Shown here: positions 56,344-64,000 of the stretch, in pieces | Numbering within the stretch: the first letter of the stretch is position 1 | Layout of the letters: the number at the start of each line of letters is the position of its first letter | Origin: Litsea cubeba | Taxonomy: Eukaryota; Streptophyta; Magnoliopsida; Laurales; Lauraceae | Length of the DNA: 64,000 nt | Direction: 5' to 3' | NCBI GenBank assembly: GCA_012931725.1 | Contig: CM022946.1 | Span: 44,326,557-44,390,556, forward strand | Program-made: the position numbers and the translations under genes | The notes under the pieces: generated by a model | Databases searched by the model: none | Told to the model about the DNA's origin: nothing | Seen by the model: the letters and a program-made list of their open reading frames with translations, nothing else

Positions 56344-56689
56344 AGGATTTGGTTTGATGGAATGTCAATTTCAAGAATTTGGCTCAATTTGGTAGATGAG
56401 GCTGGATGGTTTGATTTTTGGAAGCTCATAGGGCTTGGAATTTTCTTTTGTATGGTCCAATCAACTCAAAAGAGGCATGGAACCATTTTTGTATGCTCTT
56501 GGTAAGAGGGATTTCTTTTTGACTAAAAGCCCAAAATTTTTTCTTTTCTTTTTTTTTTTTTTTTTTTGTGTGCCTAGGTGGTCAAACCTGGCTCATATGG
56601 GCTAACCCATGGGACCTTAAGCTTTTGAAATGGCTTAGATCTCATATGGTGTCATTTTTGTAAAGAATATCCAAAAATATCTCATTTGG

Positions 56690-57130
56690 ATAGAGAATAT
56701 CTAAGAATATCTTTACTTGGAGAGAATCTCTCATGATCCCTTTATTTTTGGGATAGAATATCTCAAGATATCTTTCTTTTGGGAAAGAATCCGTCATAGA
56801 TTGATTTTAGGAGAAAATCTCTCAATATCCCTTTATTTTGGGATAGGATATCTCAAGATATCTTTCTTTTGGGAAAGAATCCGTCATAGATTGATTTTAG
56901 GAGAAAATCTCTCAAGATATCCCTTTATTTTGGGATAGGATATCTCAAGATATCTTTCTTTTGGGAAAGAATCCGTCATAGATTTCTTTTTGGGAGAAAA
57001 TCTCTCAAGATCCCTTTATTTTGGGATAGGATATCTCAAGATATCTTTCTTTTGGGAAAGAATCCGTCATAGATTGATTTTAGGAGAAAATCTCTCAAGA
57101 TATCTTTCTTTTGGAAAGAATCTTTCTAAT
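56690..57130 (+). repeat. AT-rich tandem repeat upstream of the antisense promoter
   Basis: Four to five units of about 86-96 bases with ATCCCTTTATTTTGGGAT, GATATCTCAAGATATC and TCTTTTGGGAAAGAATCC, each self-complementary. Ends about 75 bases before the TATA box. Confidence 0.75.
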
Positions 57131-57204
57131 TTCTTTCTTTTGGTAAGGTTACTAATTAGTAACACTTACCTCTTTCTTCTTTCCTTCTTTGGTTTGCTCT
57201 CCTC

Positions 57205-57211
57205 TATAAAA
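57205..57211 (+). promoter_or_regulatory. TATA box of element C antisense gene
   Basis: TATAAAA followed by a CT/GA-rich leader and ATG 128 bases downstream. Conserved in A. Confidence 0.65.
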
Positions 57212-57332
57212 GCAAGGAGAAGGTTGGATCTCTTGCTCTTACTACTTTCTTTGCAATAATCTCAAGAGGGCTTCAAGACCAAGAGCTTTTCTTCTTCAAG
57301 ATCTTCAAGAGTTTTCTTCTTCTTCTCCATCA

Positions 57333-57342
57333 ATGGCTTCAA
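57333..57342 (+). CDS. Antisense gene exon 1 (ATG, three codons plus one base)
   Basis: ATGGCTTCAA followed by donor GTAAGT. Its phase-1 end pairs with the acceptor before 58087 to make an open junction. Conserved with A. The alternative is that translation starts at a Met inside exon 2 (58242), but the frame is open from the acceptor on, which favours this exon. Confidence 0.6.
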
Positions 57343-58086
57343 GTAAGTTCTTCTTTTTCAAGAAAACTCCATTGTAGGAAAAAAAAAAGTTCTTCTTTCT
57401 TTTTTTTTTTTGTCACGTGTTTGCCTCCCTCTTTTTTTTCACACGTTTTTTTTTTTTTGCTTTCTTTTCTTCTTCTTTTTTTTTTTCATGTTTTTTTTTA
57501 TTGTGTGGGCCGTACGGACAGATCCGTACGGATCTGGCCGTACGGCCACGTGGCCTGTGGGCCACGGCCTGTGGGCCAGCCCCCTCCTTTTTTTTTCTTT
57601 TCTTTTTTTTTCTTCCCCCTCTTTTTTTTTGAGAGAGTTTCGTTTCTTTTTTGTTTTCTTTCTCCTCCCTTTTTTTTTTTAGAGAAAGTTTCTTTTCTTT
57701 TCTCTTTTTTTTTTTTTTTTTTGTTTGCTCATCATGATAATGCATTTTTTTTTCGCAAATCTAGATGTTCATGCATGCCTTTAATTTGTAAATTAAACTT
57801 GTAGCATGATGTGATTGCATACCTGAAAGTGTTTGCAAATTTGGGAACTTGGAGCTCGCAGTGATGTTGAGCCCTTCCTGATTTTGCGGAGACTTTTAGG
57901 TTTCGAAAGTTTGGAGTTTCGGAGCTCGTAGCGATGTTGAGCCCATCTTCAAGCTTTCTATTTCTTTCGGGATAGTTCCTTTTCTTCGGAATTGCCCCGT
58001 CATCATGTCAAAATTTCGCCAGATTTTTTTTTTAGCGAGATTCTGTCATTTTGATGTTTGATCTTTTTCTTTTCCATCTTTTTCAG
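57343..58086 (+). other. Antisense gene intron 1
   Basis: 744 bases, T-rich, GTAAGT to TTTTTCAG. Includes the palindrome chain (57509-57566), long T-runs, and two copies of a GGAGCTCGNAGNGATGTTGAGCCC block (57850-57945). Confidence 0.6.
57509..57566. repeat. Chain of perfect palindromes in intron 1, element C
   Basis: CCGTACGG, AGATCCGTACGGATCT, GGCCGTACGGCC and GGCCACGTGGCC in a row, the same set as 29473-29518 inverted. Confidence 0.85.
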
Positions 58087-60594
58087 GTGGTTCCTCCAGA
58101 GCGAACAAGGGTAAAGAGCCTGCTACAAGCGTACCTCGTCGGTCTTCTAGATCTTCTAATCCGGCCGTTCAGCAGGCTTTTGAGAAGGTCCAGTATGTTG
58201 AAAGAAACCTGGAAGAGTGCGACTCCCTCAACAGAGATGAGATGAGGCAGCGACTGATCACTCTCAAGGGAGAGGAATTCTATAAGATCATGGTAAGCAG
58301 TCGTCCATGGCTGATGGAAGATCAGAGCATTTTGCCCAAGCCTACCTTCTTCTTTGGTGATGCAGTCCCTGACGACATTACATACCAGAGGAGATCTTTT
58401 CAGTTTTCCTTCACAGCAAATGGTGAGAAGAAGACTGTTACTACCCGGTCGATGTTTGATCGCACCGTCTCGATTCTGAGCCTTGCCCCCACGTGCCCTA
58501 AGAGGGAAGATCCTCCAAGTTGGGTGAGAAGGACAAATGTAATCAAGACCGGGGTTTTTGTCGGCGGTTCTCCTGGATATACGGAGAGGTCGCCTGTTGA
58601 CATGGACCTGTTGATGCCATCCAGCGGCTACCAGGGCTCTGATTATCCGTCGGTCGATTTGAGACCGGTGGGCCTTGGTATTTTCAGCGGTGACGGCAGC
58701 AATTGGATCAAGCCTTTTCGACTTCGAGGTCGTTTCAATGCTGACTCCGAGTGGAAGTCGTGGACTGATCGTGTCCTGCTGATTGGTGGCGCCGTTTTGA
58801 AGGAAGCCGGGATTTTTGATGCGGTCCGCGCTTTTGGGGAGACCGTGATCTTTTCCGACGAGGCCTTCATGGCTATGCTGGAGTCGTTCCTCCCTCAAAC
58901 CAATACCTTCGTTGTGACGAATGGTGAGATTGGTTTTTCTTTGAAGGAGCTGAGCGCTATTACCGGATTGCCCATCCTCGGCAAACTCTATGAGGAGTTT
59001 ATGCCGATTGACAGCGTCCTCGAGGGGCAGTCTGAGGAGTTCAGGCTTCTATACTTTCAGCTCGTCGCCTTCTATGATTTTTTGAAGGAGAAGGGGGGTT
59101 CGAAAGTTAGATCCAGCAGTTGGAAGAGTTTTTGCTCTTCATTCCCCAACTTCTTTGATAGTAGGGAGCCTTCCGATAGCATGACCCAGGAAGCTGGAGC
59201 TCAGGATCCAAGTTCAAAGAAGATCTTGGCCATGCAAGAAGAGTTAAGAGATTTCTGTGCAAGTACAAACGCCATATGTCCTGACATTGCACTGAGGAGA
59301 GATCTCGCTGTGTACCTCACTTATTGGCTTGGTGAGGCTATTTTTGCTGGAGGAGATGGAACGCACATCAGGCCGCATTGTATTTTTCCGGCTTGTCAGA
59401 TGGCGTTTGGAGAGCAGCTTGCTTTGGTGCCAGCTCTTTACTCCTACCTGTGTACCGAACTGCAGGCTGCTGCTTTTCTAGTTCGGCTTGGGCTTCCCAT
59501 GAATAGGGTATTTTCAGCCCATATCTTTTATTCGTGGTATGTATACCACTGTCCTGGCTTCCATCGGCTGGGTGCTGCACAGGATGATGATCCTCTGATG
59601 ATTCGACTGGCTAAGGGCAAAGCCGTGTCCGAATCACTTTTGTTTGCCCGCATGAGGATCCGACGGTTCAGGGACGTCGAGATGGGGCAATCTTCAGTAA
59701 AGCTTTCTCCGGAGTTGCGGAAGAAGGCTTTTGATTTTGGTGCCTCCCGAGACTCTACCAGGGCGGGGTCGGGAAGGCATTATTCCTTGACAAATGCAGA
59801 GAGAGAGTGGCTTTTCAGCATACGTGTCGGCACGATGGTGTACCGCAGACATCTTTTCGTCGACATCCAGCCGTATGTACCTTCTCGCTTTGCTTTGCAG
59901 CTTGGCTTTTCTCAAGGCGTTGTTGGAGCGCCTTCAAGCATGGTGAAGCGCTTTGGAGGCTTACAGGACGGGAGAAATGCATGGGCTTTCTATAGTGCTG
60001 AAGATACTACAGCCATGATTTCTTATCCTGTGTTGCTGACTTCCCGGACTGCCGGCTTTGCGAAGTGGTTCGCGGAGAGCTTCTCGGCATATCGGGGACT
60101 TTCCAGGAAGGAGCTTGATGTGAAGCTGGTATCTGGAAAGGGCCTTGGAAAGTCGGATGGCATCCGGCGAGAGGAAGTTTGGTCCTTCCTTTCTGGAGAG
60201 AAGCACAAGATAGGCTTTCTCGGTGACCAGGGCGTCATCGGTTCTGAAGCTGTTCGAGAAATACCTGACGAGGCTTTGGAGCAGCTAGAACAGGAGGAAG
60301 CCGAACTTGGTGCTTGGATGCAGGCGGCACAGAGGCAAGCTTCCGTGGAGTCTACTGGCAAGAGCAGACCATCCAGTGATGAGTCAAGTGGGAAACCTGA
60401 CTCTGACAGCGGGGTAGGTTCTTCTAAGAAGCGAGCCCGCAGAAGTAAGAGGAGGAGGAGTCATCATCGCAGCCAGGGGCAGCATGAGGATTCTCCTAAC
60501 TTGGAAGTTCCTCTTACTATCAATGAGGATGTGCCAGTGGATGCTGACGAGCCTCCAGAGAAAAGAAGTCGAGAAGAAGAGACCGTCGGTGAAG
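58087..60594 (+). CDS. Antisense gene exon 2, plant mobile domain-like protein
   Basis: 2508 bases, no stop. The N-terminal 50 residues are basic and Ser-rich (RRSSRSSNPAVQQAF). A large globular region follows; motifs include EIGFSLKELSAITGLPILG (about residue 280), where plant mobile domain (PMD, aminotransferase-like) proteins carry their conserved Gly-Leu-Pro, and CIFPACQMAFGEQLALVPAL, then LVRLGLPMNRVF (about 430-460). The C-terminus is Glu/Ser-rich with a basic KKRARRSKRRRSHHR nuclear-localisation-like stretch near 60430. PMD-type ORFs are known as captured antisense genes in plant retrotransposons; role unknown. The family call is from memory of motifs. Confidence 0.7.
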
Positions 60595-60692
60595 GTATGA
60601 TTCTTCCTTTTTCTCTTTCCATTTCTTTTCATGGGATTTTTCCATGTTATGATTTGCTTCTTGTTTCTGCTTTTCTTCTTTTTTTTTTTTAG

Positions 60693-60806
60693 CAGAGGAA
60701 GACTTGGTGATGCCTGAGGTCCCAACCGATGAGGTGGTGATGGATCCTGTTGAGGCACCTGAAGAAGAACCGAGGGACTCTGGAGTAAATCCAAAATCTC
60801 CAATTG
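60693..60806 (+). CDS. Antisense gene exon 3
   Basis: 114 bases, acidic (EEDLVMPEVPTDEVVMD). Intron 2 is 60595-60692 (GTATGA to TTTTTAG), intron 3 is 60807-60876. The acceptor is a tandem AGCAG, so exon 3 could begin one codon later without loss of frame. Confidence 0.68.
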
Positions 60807-60876
60807 GTACGACTTCTTTTGCTCTTCTTTTTTTTTGTTTGTGACTTGGCTTGCTAATCACATTTTTTGTTGCCAG

Positions 60877-60987
60877 CTGACTTGCCACAGGGTTCTGATG
60901 ACTTTGAACCATCGATGGACGCAAATGTTGATGATGCTTTCGATGAGTTCATGGAGGAAGAAAGTGTTCCGCCAGTCGTAGAAGAAG
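60877..60987 (+). CDS. Antisense gene exon 4
   Basis: 111 bases between TTGCCAG and GTATTT, acidic (DFEPSMDANVDDAFDEFMEE). Matches A 29089-29199. Intron 4 is 60988-61062. Confidence 0.68.
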
Positions 60988-61062
60988 GTATTTTGTAGTT
61001 ATAACTCTGATAATGATTTTCAAACAGGGTCATATTCATACCTTTTTGTGTTTCCTTTGCAG

Positions 61063-61998
61063 GTTTTGAAGTGGCAGAGGAGGATCCGTTGCTTCCAGAG
61101 CAAGAGATGCCAGAGGTTGATCCAGAGGTAGAGATTCCTGGGACCAGCTCTGACAATATTGAGGAGATTCCTCGCGCTGAGATTCCTTCCCGAGCAGGAG
61201 CAGCTTCAGCTGGAAAGAGTTCTTTTGTTACTCTTTCAACAGATGATGACATGAGTAGCCGACCAACGGAGTTGGGCGAATCCTCAGCTGGGCCATCTCT
61301 TCTTTTTGCGAAGAAGGTGGTGGTGCGAGTTGTGCGCTCTTGGATTGAGACTCTCCTTTCTGGGCACTTAGGAAGTCGGATTTGGCATGATCCAGCATGT
61401 GCAGGAGATTCTCAGTGATGCTGAAGAGGCTGGTCTGGATGTCACAGGTGCCAGGGCGATCGTTGATAGGATCATTGCACTGGGTGACAAGTGGTTTGAG
61501 ACCGTGAGTTTGGCTGATGACCAGTTCTTCAAGGAGATGTTCCTGGACCCTGCTGATAAGGCTAAGTCTGACCTAGATGAGGCTACAGAAAGCAGGAAGG
61601 TGGCAGTCCGAAAGAGGAATAGAGAAGAGGTAACCATCATCGAGCTGACACATGACCTTAACATCCTTGATAGGGAGGTCGATGAGGCCAGGAAACGTCT
61701 TGAGCTTCTGCAGGCACAAGTCGCTGCCAAGTGGACTGCCATAATAGAAGCTCGCGACAGGGAGAGTGTCCTGATTCACCAGGTTGCAGATGCCGAACGG
61801 GTTCTCAAAAGGAAGTCTGATGAGGATAAACAATGGCAAGCTGCTCGAGGTAAGCTTCCTGGTGTGAGAGAAGGGGTACAGCCCACTCCAGCATCTCATG
61901 GCAAGTTCCTGAAGAAGCGTGCCTTGGAATCCTTGACAGCTGAGGCTAAGAGTTTGCTTGGGGAGTTGAACTCTTGGCTGGAGACCATCTTTGATTGA
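61063..61998 (+). pseudogene. Antisense gene exon 5, one frameshift
   Basis: Opens with GFEVAEEDPLLPEQEM. The frame holds to about 61370, where one extra base in the segment CACTTAGGAAGTCGG shifts it (A reads CACTTGAAAGCCGG on its - strand). The true frame resumes to the TGA at 61996. Second half: coiled-coil-like charged helices identical in plan to A. With the extra base the protein would end about 22 residues later than the shift. Confidence 0.75.
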
Positions 61999-62398
61999 GC
62001 TCCTGTATACAGAAACCATCCTTCTTTCTTTTCTTTTTTTTTTTTTTTTTTGTACTTATTTTTTTTTAGTGCTTGTGAACACTTTTCTTTTTTGGTACCA
62101 CTTGTATTTTTTTTGTACCCTTTTTTTTTTGTAGTGCTTGTGAACACTTTCTTTTTTGTTATCCCTACGCTCACTTTAATCTTTTTGTGATAAAAGTAAT
62201 TGCTAAATGGGATTGATTTTTTTTTTGTTATCCCTACGCTCACTTGAATCTTTTTGTGATAAAAGTAATTGCTAAATGGGATTGATTTTTTTGTTATCCC
62301 TACGCTCACTTGAATCTTTTTGTGATAAAAGTAATTGCTAAATGGGATTTGATCAAAAGGTTGTCATTTTGTGAAAATCTTTTGTCAAATGATAGTTT
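61999..62398 (+). repeat. 3' flank of antisense gene with triplicated 64-base unit
   Basis: T-runs, two copies of a GTGCTTGTGAACAC block (62069-62150), then three tandem units with TTATCCCTACGCTCACTT (62158-62350). Confidence 0.7.
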
Positions 62399-62399
62399 T

Positions 62400-62690
62400 G
62401 GCATGAAAGCCAGGTTTTTGTTTGTGGCATGGAAGCCAATTTTGGTGGCATTGATAGCCGAATTTGTTTTGTGGCATCTATAGCCGGTTTTTGGTGGCAT
62501 TGATAGCCGGTTTTGTTTTGGTGGCATTGATAGCCGGTTTGTTTTGGTGGCATTGATAGCCGTTTTTGAAATCCAAGTTTTTTTTTTTTTTTTTGTGTGG
62601 CATTGATAGCCGGTTTTGTTTTGGTGGCATTGATAGCCGGTTTGTGGCATTTATAGCCTGTTTTGATGGCATTTATAGCCGGTTTGGTTT
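62400..62690 (-). repeat. GGC-N-GCC motif array, element C
   Basis: Inverted equivalent of 27421-27735, about eleven units, mostly GGCATTGATAGCC or GGCATTTATAGCC on the + strand. Confidence 0.72.
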
Positions 62691-62698
62691 TCAAAAAT

Positions 62699-63241
62699 GC
62701 AAGTATCGACTAAAAGTCGCCTCCCTGCTGAATGTTCTTGCAAGTATCGATGGAATGTCGCATCCTTGCTCATTCGGTTGCGAGTATCGATGGAATGTCG
62801 CATCCTCGCGGATTTGGGTGCAAGTATCGATGGAATGTCGCATCCTTGCTTTTCAAAAATTTTGGTTTTTCGGGTACTGACTTGATGTCGTTTCCCCACG
62901 ATTTTTGAAATTTGTGGTTTTCTCGAACCTTTGGGTCATGGATATCAACTGAAATGTTGCGTCTCCACAGTTTTTTTAGGTTTTTTCGAACCTCTGAAAT
63001 TTGGGTTGTGGATATCAACTGAAATGTTGCGTCTCCACAGTTTTTTTTTTTTTTTTTTTAGGTTTCTTTTTTTTGAACCTTTGAAATTTGGGTTGTGGAT
63101 ATCAACTGAAATGTTGCATCTCCACAGTTTTGGATTTTGCAAGTATCGACGAAATGTCGATTCCCTGCGATTTTGGAAGTGTCGAACGTGGTTCGCTTGC
63201 TTCCGATTTGTGCGAGTATCGACTAAGCGTCGCTTCCTCGC
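62699..63241 (-). repeat. Array of ten 30-31-nt stem-loops, element C
   Basis: First unit 62699-62728, last 63212-63241. Same architecture as in A. One extra GTGGA-type unit compared with A. Where A has a mismatch (GCAAG/CTCGC at 27290), C has the paired GCGAG/CTCGC. Confidence 0.87.
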
Positions 63242-63612
63242 GGTTTTTTTTTTTTAAAAAAACCATTTTTTTTGTTTAAAGACACGAGGGTCATAAATTT
63301 TGACCTAAAACCATTTGGGCAGTAAAAGGCAGGGTGGACTAGGATGGAAATCCCTGAATCCGGATTTTGTTTCAAACCATGAACTTTGGGTTCAAGGGTT
63401 GGAAATTTTGGTCAAGTTAGGGAAAGGTTCCTAAACTTGGATATATATATATATTTTTTTTTGAACAATGAAACGATGAAAGTAAACATTGTTTTAGATT
63501 TCTAGAAATTTCAATTTTGACATGAAAATTCTGAAAAAGGGTGGGTTTAGCGAGCGTGTACCTGGAAACCGGTTTTGGCCGTACAGGCATTGCTCTTACC
63601 CAGTTGGGTAAG
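63242..63612 (-). other. Spacer after pol, element C
   Basis: Matches A 26580-26944, with the seven-pair stem-loop after the pol stop at 63595-63612. A TA run lies near 63442. Confidence 0.6.
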
Positions 63613-64000
63613 TCTTCAAGGGTAGTACCGCTTTAAGAACTTGCCATTGATGGGCAGCATACATCTGTCACCTTCCATGTTTAGGAGTGCGTATGCGCCA
63701 TTGGAGAAAACTTTGTCGATGACGTAGGGTCCCTCCCATTTTGGCTCGAATTTGCCTTTGGACTTGTGAGCGAAGACCATTGGTCTTTTTACCGCAAGAA
63801 CCAAGTCATTCTTTTTGTAGGCGCGTTGCCTGACCTTTTTATCGAAAGATCCTGCCATACGTGCTTGGTAAAGTTCAATGCTTTGTTGAGCTTCGAGCCG
63901 TCTCTCATCGAGATTGTCCAGCTCATGGAGTCGCAATTTGACATTGCTTTCTTGAGTCATGTCATTTTGCAAGGATACCCTCAAGGAAGGAATTTGTACT
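63613..64000 (-). CDS. Element C integrase C-terminus (partial, runs off the window)
   Basis: On the - strand the last 123 or more codons of pol: SNVKLRLHELDNLDERRLEA, KFEPKWEGPYVIDKVFSNGA and the end KFLKRYYP. Only a few residues differ from element A. The catalytic core lies beyond the edge. Confidence 0.9.

Larger units (their letters stand above)
53586..64000 (-). mobile_element. Element C: Tat-lineage gypsy element on - strand, 3' part only
   Basis: From the right: integrase C-terminus (64000-63616), stem-loop array, 3' end of the antisense gene, its five exons to 57333, promoter, AT-rich repeats, 43-nt stem-loops, polypurine tract, 3' LTR 55902-53586. The same family as A, but with the complete antisense gene. 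The 5' part and 5' LTR lie beyond the window. Confidence 0.92.

Overview
This is plant nuclear DNA, and almost all of it is a nest of LTR retrotransposons. The evidence is Ty3/gypsy elements with a second (archaeal-type) RNase H, which is the plant Tat lineage; a Ty1/copia element primed by the initiator-Met tRNA; long LTRs of chromovirus (Del/Tekay) type; and, in the one gene island, the first two exons of the molybdenum-cofactor gene CNX1. The species cannot be named from sequence alone; an angiosperm with a large, repeat-rich genome fits.

Layout. Bases 1-513 and 33335-37494 are the 3' part of a chromovirus-like element (D: internal tail, polypurine tract, 3.4-kb LTR), split by Tat element A (514-33329, + strand, target duplication GATCG). 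A holds a 1.8-kb-LTR copia element on the - strand (6064-15099, duplication GAAAG) inside gag, and a solo chromovirus LTR on the - strand (20670-24566, duplication GTCCT) inside RNase H. Bases 37495-42094 are the only gene island: a truncated unknown gene on the - strand, head to head with CNX1 exons 1-2. Intron 2 of CNX1 is invaded by Tat element B (42095-53585 and beyond, + strand), and the 3' LTR of B is itself invaded by Tat element C (53586 to past the right edge, - strand), a close relative of A.

The most notable content lies between pol and the 3' LTR of the three Tat elements. Each carries a gene in the antisense direction with a TATA box and introns. In C it has five exons with every intron in phase 1 and a probable plant mobile domain. 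In A exons 2 and 3 have been deleted. In B the antisense gene has a different domain. In A and C this antisense gene is bracketed by two arrays of short stem-loops, one with a 30-31-nt unit (9 and 10 copies) and one with a 43-nt unit (4 copies). Sequence changes in one arm of these stems are matched by compensating changes in the other arm. That covariation is the strongest unexplained signal in the window.

State of the genes. A's gag-pol is close to readable: the frame is kept across both nested insertions, with one TAG, one frameshift and one TGA. B's pol has many stops, several best explained as CAG to TAG. The copia element has nearly identical LTRs and an open gag but a ruined pol, so it was probably mobilised in trans. 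CNX1 lacks a canonical splice donor after exon 1, and exon 3 is not seen; whether it is a live gene or a fragment cannot be decided here. No tRNA, rRNA or CRISPR was seen.
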